Shown piece after piece: positions 55,295-64,000 of a stretch of 64,000 nucleotides of DNA. The position numbers were made by a program, and so were the translations under genes. This DNA comes from Psychrobacter sp. ANT_WB68 (GTDB taxonomy: Bacteria; Pseudomonadota; Gammaproteobacteria; Pseudomonadales; Moraxellaceae), in assembly GCF_008369115.1 (NCBI RefSeq), contig NZ_VOAZ01000002.1, positions 248,001 to 312,000 of the forward strand, given 5' to 3'. The notes below the pieces were generated by a model that saw only the letters and a list, made by a program, of their open reading frames with translations, did no database searches and was not told where the DNA came from. How positions within the stretch are numbered: the first letter of the stretch is position 1; every line of letters begins with the position of its first letter.

Positions 55295-55870
55295 ATGTCT
55301 ATCAAATCTGACCGCTGGATTCGTAAAATGGCCGAAGAACATGGCATGATTGAACCATACGAGCCAGGTCAAGTGCGTTTTAATGATGCAGGTGAGCGTT
55401 TGGTCAGTTACGGCACTTCAAGCTATGGTTATGATGTACGCTGTGCCCCTGAATTTAAAGTCTTTACCAACGTGCATTCGGTAGTCGTTGATCCTAAAAA
55501 TTTCGATGAAAAAAGCTTTATCGATATCGTTGGTGACGAGTGTATTATTCCGCCAAACTCGTTTGCATTGGCGCGTACGATGGAGTACTTCCGCATTCCA
55601 CGTGATGTATTGACTATTTGCCTTGGTAAATCAACCTACGCACGCTGCGGTATCATCGTTAACGTTACGCCGCTTGAACCTGAGTGGGAAGGACACGTTA
55701 CCTTAGAGTTTAGTAATACCACTAATTTGCCCGCGCGTATTTATGCGGGCGAAGGCGTGGCACAAATGTTATTCTTCCAAAGCGATGCTGACGACGTCTG
55801 CGAGACCAGCTATAAAGACCGTGGTGGTAAGTACCAAGGCCAACGCGGTGTAACACTACCAAGAACTTAA
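55295..55870 (+). CDS. dcd: dCTP deaminase
   Basis: Deaminates dCTP to dUTP, feeding thymidylate synthesis. 191 aa, family length. Signature text: [60 protein letters not shown], the catalytic Glu in [24 protein letters not shown] [16 protein letters not shown], and a C-terminal [13 protein letters not shown]. Strong AAGGAAGA Shine-Dalgarno. Monocistronic, with a terminator downstream. Confidence 0.97.
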   Translation: MSIKSDRWIRKMAEEHGMIEPYEPGQVRFNDAGERLVSYGTSSYGYDVRCAPEFKVFTNVHSVVVDPKNFDEKSFIDIVGDECIIPPNSFALARTMEYFRIPRDVLTICLGKSTYARCGIIVNVTPLEPEWEGHVTLEFSNTTNLPARIYAGEGVAQMLFFQSDADDVCETSYKDRGGKYQGQRGVTLPRT

Positions 55871-55920
55871 GCACCAAGAACTTAAGTGTTTTAAGGTTGT
55901 TGCGCTTTTACACTGACCAT

Positions 55921-55957
55921 AAAAAAAGCCAGCATATTGAATATGCTGGCTTTTTTA
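55921..55957. terminator. Bidirectional terminator
   Basis: A near-perfect stem of about 11 bases (AGCCAGCATAT/ATATGCTGGCT) between A7 and T6, separating dcd from convergent sspB. Confidence 0.92.
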
Positions 55958-56005
55958 TTGTTTTATAATTCGGCTATTTCAAAGTCGACTATTTTTTTAA
56001 GTTAA

Positions 56006-56443
56006 TTACTTTAAAACTTTTAAACCGGCTTTATTATCACGTTTGGGCTTAGGCGTCGCAGTAGTTATCTTGGATACAGACGTGGGCTCTTCTTCAGGTT
56101 CATAATTTTCATATTCATTAGGGTCAAAAAACATCCCTTGCGAGTTTTCTTTGGCATAAATACCCATCACTGCCGTTAGTGGTACCCAAATCTCCTGTGA
56201 TACCCCACCAAAGCGCGCGCTAAAGTTAATATACTCATTTCCCATACTCATATTACCAGTCGCACGACTGGCGATATTGAGCACAATACGCCCATCTTGT
56301 ACATGTTCTCTTGGGATCTGTACGTTATCAGCGGTGGCGTCCACCATCAGATAAGGCGTGAGTGCATTATCTTCTATCCATTCATATAGCGCGCGCACCA
56401 TGTAAGGACGGGTGGGGGTAATAGAGGTGGTTTCTTCGCTCAT
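56006..56443 (-). CDS. sspB: ClpXP protease specificity-enhancing factor SspB
   Basis: Adaptor that tethers ssrA-tagged proteins to ClpXP. 145 aa. N-terminal substrate-binding domain (RPYMVRALYEWIEDNALTPY, LMVDA, VPREHVQDG-like IPREHVQDGRIVLNIA, and ISARFGG-type INFSARFGGVSQEIWVPLTA, VMGIYAKENSQGMFF). The acidic linker (NEYENYEPEEEP) and a short C-terminal ClpX-docking tail KAGLKVLK are present. It follows sspA, as in E. coli. The window also encodes the tmRNA that makes its substrates. Confidence 0.96.
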   Translation of the reverse strand: MSEETTSITPTRPYMVRALYEWIEDNALTPYLMVDATADNVQIPREHVQDGRIVLNIASRATGNMSMGNEYINFSARFGGVSQEIWVPLTAVMGIYAKENSQGMFFDPNEYENYEPEEEPTSVSKITTATPKPKRDNKAGLKVLK

Positions 56444-56569
56444 CTTTGGCTTCCTATATTGAAGATATGAAATAATAATGAAAAGGTATTAATAGTAGAA
56501 CGTTTTTTATAAAAATTCATTTAAGCTTTATTGTTTGATATTTTAAGGCAGCGTTTGACTATTGTCTAA

Positions 56570-57184
56570 TTAACGCACGCTTTTTTGAAAGCTATCACGC
56601 TCAAAGACACGTTTTTGATAGTCAAATAGGGGGCGACTAATCGCGCGCGGTAGCTCGATGCCCATTTCTTCCAATCGCCACAATAAAGGCGCTAAAAGTA
56701 CATCACACCAACCAAATTCATCTGCCATAAAATAAGGCTTATGGGCAAATAGTGGCGATAAAGTAATCAATGAATCGCTTAACTGTTTTTTAGCCAAGTC
56801 AGCTTGGGCTTTGTTAAAACTGTCTGGATGCATCAATAGGCGCTTTCCAAGTACCAGCCAATCGTGCTGAATGCGCCATGCCAATTGTCTGAACTGTGCC
56901 CGCTCTTGCGGCGTCTCGGGTAAGAGTTTATTGGCATGATAACGTTCTTCAAGATACTCAAAGATCACGTTAATTTCATACAGCGCAATCTCACGCTGCT
57001 GCAAGACAGGTAGAGTGTGATAGGGGTTAAGCTCAGTCAAATCTTCAGGACGTTCGGAGTGCAAACGGGACAAATAATAGGCAAGCTTTTTTTCTTCAAG
57101 TAATAGACGCACCACATGACTGTTGTAGCCGTCATCAGCATATAAAATCAGCTGACTACTTGGAATGTCATTTGCATCAATCAT
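56570..57184 (-). CDS. sspA: Stringent starvation protein A (RNA polymerase-associated)
   Basis: GST-fold protein that binds RNA polymerase and acts in stress and virulence control. 204 aa. Thioredoxin-like N-domain (LILYADDGYNSHVVRLLLEE, DLTELNPYHTLPVL) and helical C-domain (PHxxP-like region FAHKPYFMADEFGWCDVLLA, PLLWRLEEMGIELP). It is upstream of sspB and downstream of petABC on the same strand, the conserved gammaproteobacterial arrangement. Confidence 0.94.
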   Translation of the reverse strand: MIDANDIPSSQLILYADDGYNSHVVRLLLEEKKLAYYLSRLHSERPEDLTELNPYHTLPVLQQREIALYEINVIFEYLEERYHANKLLPETPQERAQFRQLAWRIQHDWLVLGKRLLMHPDSFNKAQADLAKKQLSDSLITLSPLFAHKPYFMADEFGWCDVLLAPLLWRLEEMGIELPRAISRPLFDYQKRVFERDSFQKSVR

Positions 57185-57317
57185 GAAAGCCTAATGTTAA
57201 TAGTAAAGCCTGTTATCGTAAACAAAGTCGCTCTTTTTATCAAGGTAGCGTACGTAAACATTATGAGTGAGCCACATTTTTAGCGGGTATTTTAGTGTTC
57301 AATGAGCTCTCAAAACA

Positions 57318-57351
57318 TAAAAAAAGCACTACCGAAGTAGTGCTTTTTTTA
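57318..57351 (-). terminator. Terminator of petABC
   Basis: Perfect stem AAAGCACTAC/GTAGTGCTTT flanked by A- and T-runs, 30 bases past the petC stop. It isolates petABC from sspAB. Confidence 0.9.
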
Positions 57352-57379
57352 TGATTAGATTTTATTTTTTAATACTTAA

Positions 57380-58096
57380 TTATTTTACGTCTTTCCAGAA
57401 CTCTTTGTTCAATAAGTAAACCGGAATTAGTAATACTAACAAGAATAAAATCACAAAGAAGCCAATCACTTTACGGTCATGACGAACAGGCTCAGCCATC
57501 CATGCCATAAAGTTAACCAAGTCGCCAACCTCAGATTCAAACTCATCGGCACTCAGCTTTTCTTGCATATTATGCAAGACGTGAGGCATCGCAGCGTTTG
57601 CTAGCACTAAGTTGTTAGCGCCCCAAGGACGGCTTGGATCTTCATAGAATGACAACAAGTATGTATATACCCAGTCATCACCACGCAGACGTGTCTCAAG
57701 AGACAAGTCTGGAGGTGCTGCGCCAAACCATGAGGCTTGTACTTCAGGGTCAATCTCAGCATTGATATGGTCACCGATTTGATCAGTGGTGACCATCAAA
57801 TACTTTTCAACCAACTCAGGTGGTATCTCTAAATCTTTAGCAATGCGCGAATGGCGAACGTACTGCGCGGAGTGACAACCGGCACAGTAGTTCATGAAAA
57901 TCTTCGCGCCGTTTTGTAACGAGCCTTTATTGGTAAAATCAATAGGGGCTGTGCTACAAGCTAAGTGTTCGACCACACCGTCAGCATTGGTGAACGTACC
58001 ACATCCACCGCCGCCTGCTGCCAGTGCGCTACCAGCAGTCAAGGTCAATGCCGCGCCTAAGCCTAGACCAGCTAGGGATTTAATTAGCGTGCTCAT
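57380..58096 (-). CDS. petC: Ubiquinol-cytochrome c reductase, cytochrome c1
   Basis: Membrane-anchored cytochrome c1 of complex III. 238 aa. Signal peptide (about residues 8-27), heme motif CAGCH near residue 72 (NYCAGCHSAQYVRHSRIAKD), Met ligand in the later AMPHVL region, and a C-terminal anchor (IGFFVILFLLVLLIPVYLL) ending in Lys. It shares one base with the petB stop region, so petB and petC are coupled. Last gene of petABC. Confidence 0.96.
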   Translation of the reverse strand: MSTLIKSLAGLGLGAALTLTAGSALAAGGGGCGTFTNADGVVEHLACSTAPIDFTNKGSLQNGAKIFMNYCAGCHSAQYVRHSRIAKDLEIPPELVEKYLMVTTDQIGDHINAEIDPEVQASWFGAAPPDLSLETRLRGDDWVYTYLLSFYEDPSRPWGANNLVLANAAMPHVLHNMQEKLSADEFESEVGDLVNFMAWMAEPVRHDRKVIGFFVILFLLVLLIPVYLLNKEFWKDVK

Positions 58097-59322
58097 TAGT
58101 GACCTCCGGTAACGCGTTCTGGTGGCTGTTTACACTTCTCAATGGCAGTGTAAAACGGCATCAATAAGAAGAACAAGAAATATAGAATGGTAAATACACG
58201 CGCCAAGATTGTTGCTGTTGGCGTTGCAGGCGTCGCACCTAAGTAACCCAGTACCACAAAGCTAATAGCAAATACGGTTAAGGCAATTTTTGACAAAATT
58301 CCTTTGTAACGTATAGAACGTACCGGTGATCTGTCTAGCCATGGAATTAAGAACAGGAATGCAATCGCACCGCCCATCGCAATAACACCACCCAGCTTAT
58401 TAGGAACCGCACGTAGGATGGCGTAGAAAGGCGTGTAATACCATACTGGTGCAATATGTGCAGGTGTTTTCAGTGAGTTCGCTGTCTCAAAGTTTGGTGG
58501 CTCAAGGAAGAAGCCGCCGCCTTCTGGGAAGAAGAATACCACGGCAAAGAACAAGATAAAAAAGACAACAATACCAACCATATCATGCACAGTGTAGTAC
58601 GGATGGAATTCAATACCGTCTAATGGTACGCCATTCTTATCTTTTAGCTTCTTGATATCAATACCATCAGGGTTGTTCGAACCCACATGATGTAGTGCCA
58701 CTAAATGCATAAATACTAAGCCAACTAGTACTAATGGAATAGCGACGACATGCAAGGCAAAGAAGCGGTTTAGGGTAATACCTGAGATGATATAGTCACC
58801 ACGTACCCATTCGGCAAGGCCATCGCCAATCACAGGTAGAGCAGCAGGTAGGTTTAAGATAACCTGAGCGCCCCAGAATGACATGTTGCCCCAAGGAAGT
58901 AGGTAACCGAAGAAACCTTCTGCCATCAATGCTAGGTAAATACCCATACCGATGAGCCAAATAAGCTCACGTGGTTTTTGGTATGAACCATATAACAAGG
59001 CTCTAAACATATGCAAATAGACAACGACGAAAAACGCTGAAGCGCCGGTAGAGTGCATATAACGGATGAGCCAACCGCCTTTGACATCACGCATGATGTA
59101 TTCAACAGACGCAAATGCTCCTTCGGCACTTGGGTTGTACATCATGGTTAGCCAAATACCAGTTACTAACTGATTGACCAGTACGACCATCGATAATACG
59201 CCAAAGAAGTACCAAAAGTTAAAGTTCTTTGGTGCATAGTACTTTGACATATGATATTCATAGGTTTCAGTCGCTGGAAAGCGCGCATCCACCCAATGCA
59301 TTAACTTTTTACCCATGCTCAT
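58096..59322 (-). CDS. petB: Ubiquinol-cytochrome c reductase, cytochrome b
   Basis: Quinone-binding diheme subunit of complex III. I choose the ATG at 59322 (MSMGKKLMHWVD), preceded by GGGGAGGC; a longer frame begins at 59337. About 408 aa with eight helices. Heme His pairs fall in YMHSTGASAFFVVVYLHMFR and FFALHVVAIPLVLVGLVFMH; GYLLPWGNMSFWGA and the PEWY-like PVWYYTPFYAILR at the Qo site are seen. The start sits 2 bases after the petA stop, giving close translational linkage. Confidence 0.97.
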   Translation of the reverse strand: MSMGKKLMHWVDARFPATETYEYHMSKYYAPKNFNFWYFFGVLSMVVLVNQLVTGIWLTMMYNPSAEGAFASVEYIMRDVKGGWLIRYMHSTGASAFFVVVYLHMFRALLYGSYQKPRELIWLIGMGIYLALMAEGFFGYLLPWGNMSFWGAQVILNLPAALPVIGDGLAEWVRGDYIISGITLNRFFALHVVAIPLVLVGLVFMHLVALHHVGSNNPDGIDIKKLKDKNGVPLDGIEFHPYYTVHDMVGIVVFFILFFAVVFFFPEGGGFFLEPPNFETANSLKTPAHIAPVWYYTPFYAILRAVPNKLGGVIAMGGAIAFLFLIPWLDRSPVRSIRYKGILSKIALTVFAISFVVLGYLGATPATPTATILARVFTILYFLFFLLMPFYTAIEKCKQPPERVTGGH

Positions 59323-59323
59323 A

Positions 59324-59908
59324 TTAAGCCTCCCCAATCGTCAAGATGGTACCATCCATACTATAATCTGGGATGGGTAAGTTAAGCGGTGCAGGGACAC
59401 CACTATAAACGCGACCCGCTAAATCGTATTTAGAGCCATGACAGGGGCAGAAAAATCCACCGTACCAGTCATTACCACCTAAATCGGCTGCGCCAACATC
59501 AGGACGGTAGTTTGGCGCACAGCCTAAATGCGTACAGACGCCTTCCACGACCAATATTTCTGGTGAGATAGAGCGCTCAGGGTTTTTACAGTATTCAGGT
59601 TGCAAAGATGCATCAGAATCAGGGTCAGACAGTAACGATTTTACTGAATCAAGTGTGGTCAGCATCTCTTCAGTGCGCTTGACCACAAAGATAGGTTTGC
59701 CGCGATATTTGACGACAATCATTTGTCCTGCTTCGATAGAACCAATATCTTGGGTCACTGCCGCACCGGCAGCCTCAGCTTTAGCGCTTGGGGTCCAAGA
59801 GCGGACAAAAGGTGTTGCCACAGCAGCTACCCCAGCTGCACCAATTACGGCAGTCGAGGCAATCAGAACTCTACGGCGTTGTACGTTAACGCCTTCGGCA
59901 TGGCTCAT
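59324..59908 (-). CDS. petA: Ubiquinol-cytochrome c reductase, Rieske iron-sulfur subunit
   Basis: Carries the [2Fe-2S] cluster that takes electrons from ubiquinol. 194 aa. An N-terminal twin-arginine signal (RRRVLIASTAVIGAAGVAAV, anchored helix) precedes the Rieske fold. Cluster ligands are CTHLGC and CPCHGSKYD near residues 130 and 155. First gene of petABC. Confidence 0.97.
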   Translation of the reverse strand: MSHAEGVNVQRRRVLIASTAVIGAAGVAAVATPFVRSWTPSAKAEAAGAAVTQDIGSIEAGQMIVVKYRGKPIFVVKRTEEMLTTLDSVKSLLSDPDSDASLQPEYCKNPERSISPEILVVEGVCTHLGCAPNYRPDVGAADLGGNDWYGGFFCPCHGSKYDLAGRVYSGVPAPLNLPIPDYSMDGTILTIGEA

Positions 59909-60339
59909 TAATACTTCCTCCAGGTGAATGAAATGGGATTATCCCACACTGGGTTTGTGGCTTAGAAAAATTACAATTATCAAGCCACGTTAGCTGTGCC
60001 TAATTTTGCTAATTGTTGCTATTCTAAGCTATTTTGGTCATAAAATAAATTATTGTGTTAAAAATAAAGCAACCTTGATAGGGCACACTACAACGTTAAA
60101 CAGGATAATCAGTCTAAAAGACCTTACTTATCAATGTTTAACAGCTGCTTTTATTCAACAAGGCTTATAGGAATAATGACCTTATAATTAATAAGGATAT
60201 TCAGCAATAGCGAATGATACTTGAAATTAACACAATGTTCACTAACTTTCAGCACATCACTACTGTGTAAGTCGCTGTGACACCCTTATCACTATTTTAT
60301 ATTATAAAGTAGTGATAAGGGCGTGCATGAAGACTTAGA
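59909..60339. other. petA upstream / ABC-F 3' intergenic region
   Basis: 431 bases, AT-rich, holding the petABC promoter and a long palindrome at 60283-60321. No ORF was recognised. Confidence 0.5.
60283..60321. repeat. Long palindrome downstream of the ABC-F gene
   Basis: CCCTTATCACTA pairs perfectly with TAGTGATAAGGG, and the TTTTATA/TATAAAG interior continues the stem (one T-G pair), giving about 19 base pairs with almost no loop. There is no T-tract on either side, so it is not a textbook terminator, though it lies 19 bases past the ABC-F stop and could end or protect that mRNA. Confidence 0.7.
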
Positions 60340-62289
60340 TTAGCTCTCAAGCGTATGCCAGCGTTCAAGCTTATTCATCATTTCATCCTCGATCACTAAT
60401 AATCGCTCACTGGCAGCAGTAGCGGCTTCAATATCTTGGGTAAACCATGAACCGTCAGCCAGCTTTTCTTCTAGTTGCGTTTGCTCAGCTTCTAGCGCGG
60501 CGATTTCTTTTGGTAAATTATCGAGTTCGCGCTGTTCATTATAATTGAGCTTTTTAGCAGCTGTATTAGGCTTTGAGGCTACGGCAGCTTTATTGCTAGC
60601 TTTACTATTGGCAGTATTATCGTTAGATGATTTAGCACTCTTAGCTTTTGCCGCTTCTTCACGATTTTTTTGTACCAAATATTCTTGATAACCGCCGACA
60701 TACTCTTTGACGATACCTTTGCCTTCTTCATCTTGGTCAAATACCCAAGTAGAAGTGACGACGTTGTCCATAAATGAGCGGTCATGACTAATCAGCAAGA
60801 TAGTACCGTTAAAGCTGCTAACCGATTCTTCTAATAGCTCAAGGGTTGCCATGTCCAAATCGTTGGTTGGCTCATCGAGTACCAGAATATTGGCAGGCTT
60901 TAATAATTGCTTGGCTAGTAGGACACGGTTACGCTCACCACCTGATAATGCTTTAACGGGAGTACGTGCACGTTCTGGCGCAAATAAGAAGTCTTGCAAG
61001 TAGCTCATGATGTGCGTCTTACGACCGCCAACTTCGACGAAGTCTGAGCCTTCTGAGACGTTTTGAGCGACGCTAGCTTCTAAATCTAGCTGATCACGCA
61101 GCTGATCAAAAAAGGCGATTTGTAAATTGGTACCGAGTTCGACAGTACCTGTTTTTGTTATTTCATCGTCCGACATATCGAGTAGGGCTTTAATCAGCGT
61201 GGTTTTGCCAGCGCCGTTAGGACCAACGATACCAATCTTATCACCGCGCATAATCATGGTGCTAAAGTTATCGACCAATACGTTGCCATCATATTCCAGA
61301 TGCAAGTTTTTAACTTTACAGACCAGCTTACCGCTTTTCTCGCCTTCACCCATGGTGATATTGACGTTACCGACTTGCTCACGGCGACCACTACGTTCTT
61401 CGCGCAGTGCTTTTAGCTCACGGACACGGCCTTCGTTACGGGTACGACGAGCTTTAATACCTTGGCGAATCCAAACTTCTTCTTGGGCCAGTTTTTTATC
61501 AAAGTTGGCGTTATTTTTTTCTTCAGCCAATAATTGCTGCTCTTTTAACTCTTGATAACGGGCGTAACCTTTGGCGCCTTGGGTAACATCGTAGCTAGTA
61601 AGCTGACCGCGATCCAACTCAACGATACGCGTGGCGAGCTTATTCACAAATGCTCTATCATGGGTCACGAATAGCAAGGTTAATCCTTGCCAGTCTAATA
61701 AGAAACGCTCTAACCATTCGATACTTTCAACGTCTAAATGGTTGGTTGGCTCATCAAGTAATAACACGTCAGGCTTCGTAACAAGCGCACGGGCAAGTAG
61801 TACGCGACGCTTACGCCCACCGGATAATGAAGATAAGTCATCTTCTGGATCCAGTCCCATAGTGGTAATCAGACGGGTTGCATCGCGTTCTAAATCCCAG
61901 CCATGTACGGCATCAATATCATGCTGTAGCGTGGCCATATGCTCGCAAGCGTCCATATCGCCATTGGCGCACATATCGACCTGCTTATTATAGTTGATAA
62001 GTAAGTCAGCCGTACGGCGGCTACCACCCATCACGATGTCTAAAATACGTCCGCTGGTTTCAGGAACGTCTTGTTCTAGCATCGCGACACGCATGCTGCT
62101 ATTGGTGATAATCTCACCACTGTCGGGCTGTAATGAGCCGTTGATCAGTTTAAATAAGGTGGATTTACCTTCGCCATTGCGGCCAATTAAACAAACGCGC
62201 TCACCAGCATTGATCGCAAAATCAATGCCATCAAGAACAGGAGCGACGCCAAAGGCTAAGTGAATATCTTTTAAATGTATCAATGCCAT
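60340..62289 (-). CDS. uup: ABC-F ATPase, Uup-like
   Basis: Cytosolic duplicated ABC ATPase without membrane domain. 649 aa from the start chosen at 62289 (MALIHLKDIHLAFG); the frame extends 36 codons further but without family similarity. Walker A motifs GRNGEGKST and GPNGAGKTT, signatures LSGGRKRRVLLA and LSGGERNRVLLA, Walker B VLLLDEPTNHLD and ILVLDEPTNDLD. A C-terminal linker of Ser/Asn/Ala and a predicted coiled coil (KKLNYNEQRELDNLPKEIAA) fits Uup, implicated in ribosome quality control and precise-excision phenotypes. Monocistronic. Confidence 0.93.
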   Translation of the reverse strand: MALIHLKDIHLAFGVAPVLDGIDFAINAGERVCLIGRNGEGKSTLFKLINGSLQPDSGEIITNSSMRVAMLEQDVPETSGRILDIVMGGSRRTADLLINYNKQVDMCANGDMDACEHMATLQHDIDAVHGWDLERDATRLITTMGLDPEDDLSSLSGGRKRRVLLARALVTKPDVLLLDEPTNHLDVESIEWLERFLLDWQGLTLLFVTHDRAFVNKLATRIVELDRGQLTSYDVTQGAKGYARYQELKEQQLLAEEKNNANFDKKLAQEEVWIRQGIKARRTRNEGRVRELKALREERSGRREQVGNVNITMGEGEKSGKLVCKVKNLHLEYDGNVLVDNFSTMIMRGDKIGIVGPNGAGKTTLIKALLDMSDDEITKTGTVELGTNLQIAFFDQLRDQLDLEASVAQNVSEGSDFVEVGGRKTHIMSYLQDFLFAPERARTPVKALSGGERNRVLLAKQLLKPANILVLDEPTNDLDMATLELLEESVSSFNGTILLISHDRSFMDNVVTSTWVFDQDEEGKGIVKEYVGGYQEYLVQKNREEAAKAKSAKSSNDNTANSKASNKAAVASKPNTAAKKLNYNEQRELDNLPKEIAALEAEQTQLEEKLADGSWFTQDIEAATAASERLLVIEDEMMNKLERWHTLES

Positions 62290-62478
62290 AGAATATCTTA
62301 AGCTTATATAATAGAGAAGTAGGGGTTGTTGCAAAATTCCCAGCAGTATAACATGCTGCCACCTAACTGTAGTATGCGTAAATGCATTTACAAGCACTAT
62401 TTTATAACGGCTATTTTAAATGGTCATAGGTGACATTTGATAAAGCCCGTGACCATATTGTCTAGTATTGAGAAAAAT

Positions 62479-62760
62479 ATGAATGAACTGAATTCGATAG
62501 ATAAATATCCTTCTAATAGTCAAGCTAACCTATCAGATGCCCAAGTGGATTTACAAGCACAGGTCATTGAATTACAAATGAACCTATCTCATCTCGAGAT
62601 TACTGTAGAACGGCTTGATGAGATCATTACGCGTCAAGATAAAGATATACAAACTTTGCAACGTCAACTGCAGCTTATCTATAAGCAAGTCCAAAGCCAA
62701 GATGGAGAGGGTGGTGTGGCGCCATTTGATGTGATAGCAGATAGACCTCCACATTATTAG
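62479..62760 (+). CDS. slyX: SlyX family coiled-coil protein
   Basis: Small soluble protein, 93 aa from the ATG at 62479 (an in-frame ATG at 62437 would add 14). Residues ~25-75 form a heptad-rich coiled coil (VIELQMNLSHLEITVERLDE, IITRQDKDIQTLQRQLQLIY). The C-terminal RPPHY end is the SlyX family hallmark. Function unknown. Stands between divergent uup and the FadL-like gene. Confidence 0.88.
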   Translation: MNELNSIDKYPSNSQANLSDAQVDLQAQVIELQMNLSHLEITVERLDEIITRQDKDIQTLQRQLQLIYKQVQSQDGEGGVAPFDVIADRPPHY

Positions 62761-62992
62761 CGATAAAATTACTTACCTACCGATAGTCAGTATGACGTAT
62801 TGTTTCTATAAGAATATATCTGCATTTTTGCATAAATATACTGTCTGGTGACTATCTAGTCATATTAGAGAAATAATGTGTTTTTAAGTTGTCTTAATGT
62901 AAAAAAAACATTAGTATCCTTCCCCTTAGATACTGTCTACCTAACAAAGTTCGGTATAGCGGTAAAACAATGTGGATGTTTGGAGATACACA

Positions 62993-64000
62993 ATGGGCGC
63001 AAATTTCAATCTAAAGACTCTTACGGTAGCTCTGGCTGCTCTTTCTGCAGCTAGCATCACCAATGCAGCTGGTCTTGATCGTTCAGGTCAAGATATCACG
63101 GCATTTTTGCAAGATGGTACCTATGCCGAAACGGTTTATACTTATATCGATGCCGATGTGAGTGGCAAGGATTCATCAGGTAATAAAATTGACGATATCG
63201 CGGAATCTTATGATTTCTTTCGTTATGGTGTAAAAACAGATATCAACGATACTTTCAGCATTGGTATCTTATATGACGAGCCATTTGGTGCAGCAGCTGA
63301 CTACACCGGCAAAAACGACTTTATTACTAATAGTAATGCAGATGCGCTTATTCAAGGTTTTACAAAGAATCCTAATTTGAATGAAGCTTTGGTTGATAAA
63401 AGTATTGCTCAATTAAAAGGTGCGCTTACTCCAGGTAACCCAGGCAATTTGACTGCTGAGCAATTACAACAAGCCAAAGGTCAGCTTATCGGTCTTGAAG
63501 CTGCAAAAGGTTTAGCTGCGACTGCAGGTGAAGCTACCCAAGTAGAAGTGCGTACTGAAAGCATTACTGGTATTTTGGGTGCTAAGTTTGGTGCTAATAA
63601 AGAGTTTCAAGCTTACGGTGGTCCAGTTGCTCAACGTGTTAGAGCAGATGTGAAACTGCGTGGTACAGCGTATAGTTCAGCAACTGGATATACGACACAT
63701 ATCAGCAATGATCAAGACTATGGTTGGATCGCTGGTATGGCGTATAGTAAGCCTGAAATTGCCCTAAAAGCAGCGTTGACATATCGCTCTGAAATCAAAC
63801 ATAACGCAAAAGCTTTTGAAACCTTTCCTATTGCTACAGCTGCGGGCGCTACCATCGGTGTACCGCTATCAACTACCAGACATGCTGATATCGAAATCAA
63901 TACACCAGAATCAATTAACTTTGACTTTCAAACAGGTATCAATCCAACGACTTTAGCAACGGCTAAAGTTCGCTGGGTGCCTTGGAGTGATTTTGCTATC
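62993..64000 (+). CDS. FadL/OmpP1/TodX-type outer membrane protein (3' end outside window)
   Basis: Outer membrane beta-barrel for uptake of long-chain fatty acids or other hydrophobic compounds. The first 336 codons are in the window. Signal peptide MGANFNLKTLTVALAALSAA then SITNAAG; the mature start AGLDRSGQDITAFLQDG-like resembles FadL proteins, with later NDTFSIGILYDEPFGA, FGANKEFQAYGGPVAQRVRA, and WIAGMAYSKPEIALKAALTY followed by RSEIKH, typical FadL barrel text. GGAG lies about 8 bases before the ATG. Substrate unknown. Confidence 0.85.
   Translation, partial: MGANFNLKTLTVALAALSAASITNAAGLDRSGQDITAFLQDGTYAETVYTYIDADVSGKDSSGNKIDDIAESYDFFRYGVKTDINDTFSIGILYDEPFGAAADYTGKNDFITNSNADALIQGFTKNPNLNEALVDKSIAQLKGALTPGNPGNLTAEQLQQAKGQLIGLEAAKGLAATAGEATQVEVRTESITGILGAKFGANKEFQAYGGPVAQRVRADVKLRGTAYSSATGYTTHISNDQDYGWIAGMAYSKPEIALKAALTYRSEIKHNAKAFETFPIATAAGATIGVPLSTTRHADIEINTPESINFDFQTGINPTTLATAKVRWVPWSDFAI

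Overview
The window looks like chromosomal DNA of a Psychrobacter-type gammaproteobacterium (Moraxellaceae). This is inferred from family resemblance, moderate-to-low GC, the tmRNA tag ANDENYALAA and gammaproteobacterial gene orders such as prmA/zinc-ribbon protein/fis/purH, alaS-lysC-csrA, prmB-aroC and petABC next to sspAB. Almost all of it is housekeeping sequence. The one clearly worn accessory patch lies just downstream of ssrA.

Layout. 1-8.2 kb (minus strand): the 5' part of purH, a Fis-like regulator, a DUF3426 zinc-ribbon membrane protein, prmA, a TPR-type lipoprotein and the bifunctional penicillin-binding protein mrcB. 8.7-14.6 kb: a CcoI/FixI-type copper ATPase with a large insertion, a Bax-inhibitor-1/YccA membrane protein, nadK, a YeaC-like protein and a HopJ-family protein. 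14.6-19.6 kb (minus): csrA, lysC (with a likely internal start for a beta subunit) and alaS. 19.8-27.5 kb: a DUF389 membrane protein, a small two-helix protein, an L,D-transpeptidase, prmB, aroC and an esterase. 27.5-30.3 kb: ssrA (tmRNA), a decayed IS3-family element, two paralogous small ORFs, tRNA-Leu(UAA) and tRNA-Cys(GCA).

30.5-39.7 kb is the most distinctive part. fdhD and a YdeP-type molybdopterin oxidoreductase lie downstream of a translationally coupled pair, a tri-heme cytochrome c and a TsdA-like diheme cytochrome. Divergent from that pair is a two-component system whose kinase has the periplasmic PhnD-like domain of the tetrathionate sensor TtrS. Together these suggest a tetrathionate-sensing circuit controlling thiosulfate/tetrathionate redox chemistry.

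39.7-46.5 kb: a TrpXYZ-like ABC importer with two tandem substrate-binding lipoproteins, then metG. 46.8-50.9 kb: a GntP permease divergent from a CoA-transferase pair and 3-hydroxybutyrate dehydrogenase, which together make a route from hydroxybutyrate to acetoacetyl-CoA. 51-55.9 kb: mgtE, an Mrp/ApbC Fe-S carrier, a DUF2804 protein and dcd. 56-60 kb (minus): sspB, sspA and the cytochrome bc1 operon petABC. 60.3-64 kb: an Uup-like ABC-F ATPase, slyX and the 5' part of a FadL-type outer membrane protein that runs off the end.

No CRISPR array, prophage or complete insertion sequence was seen. All assignments rest on reading motifs and gene order, with no database search.
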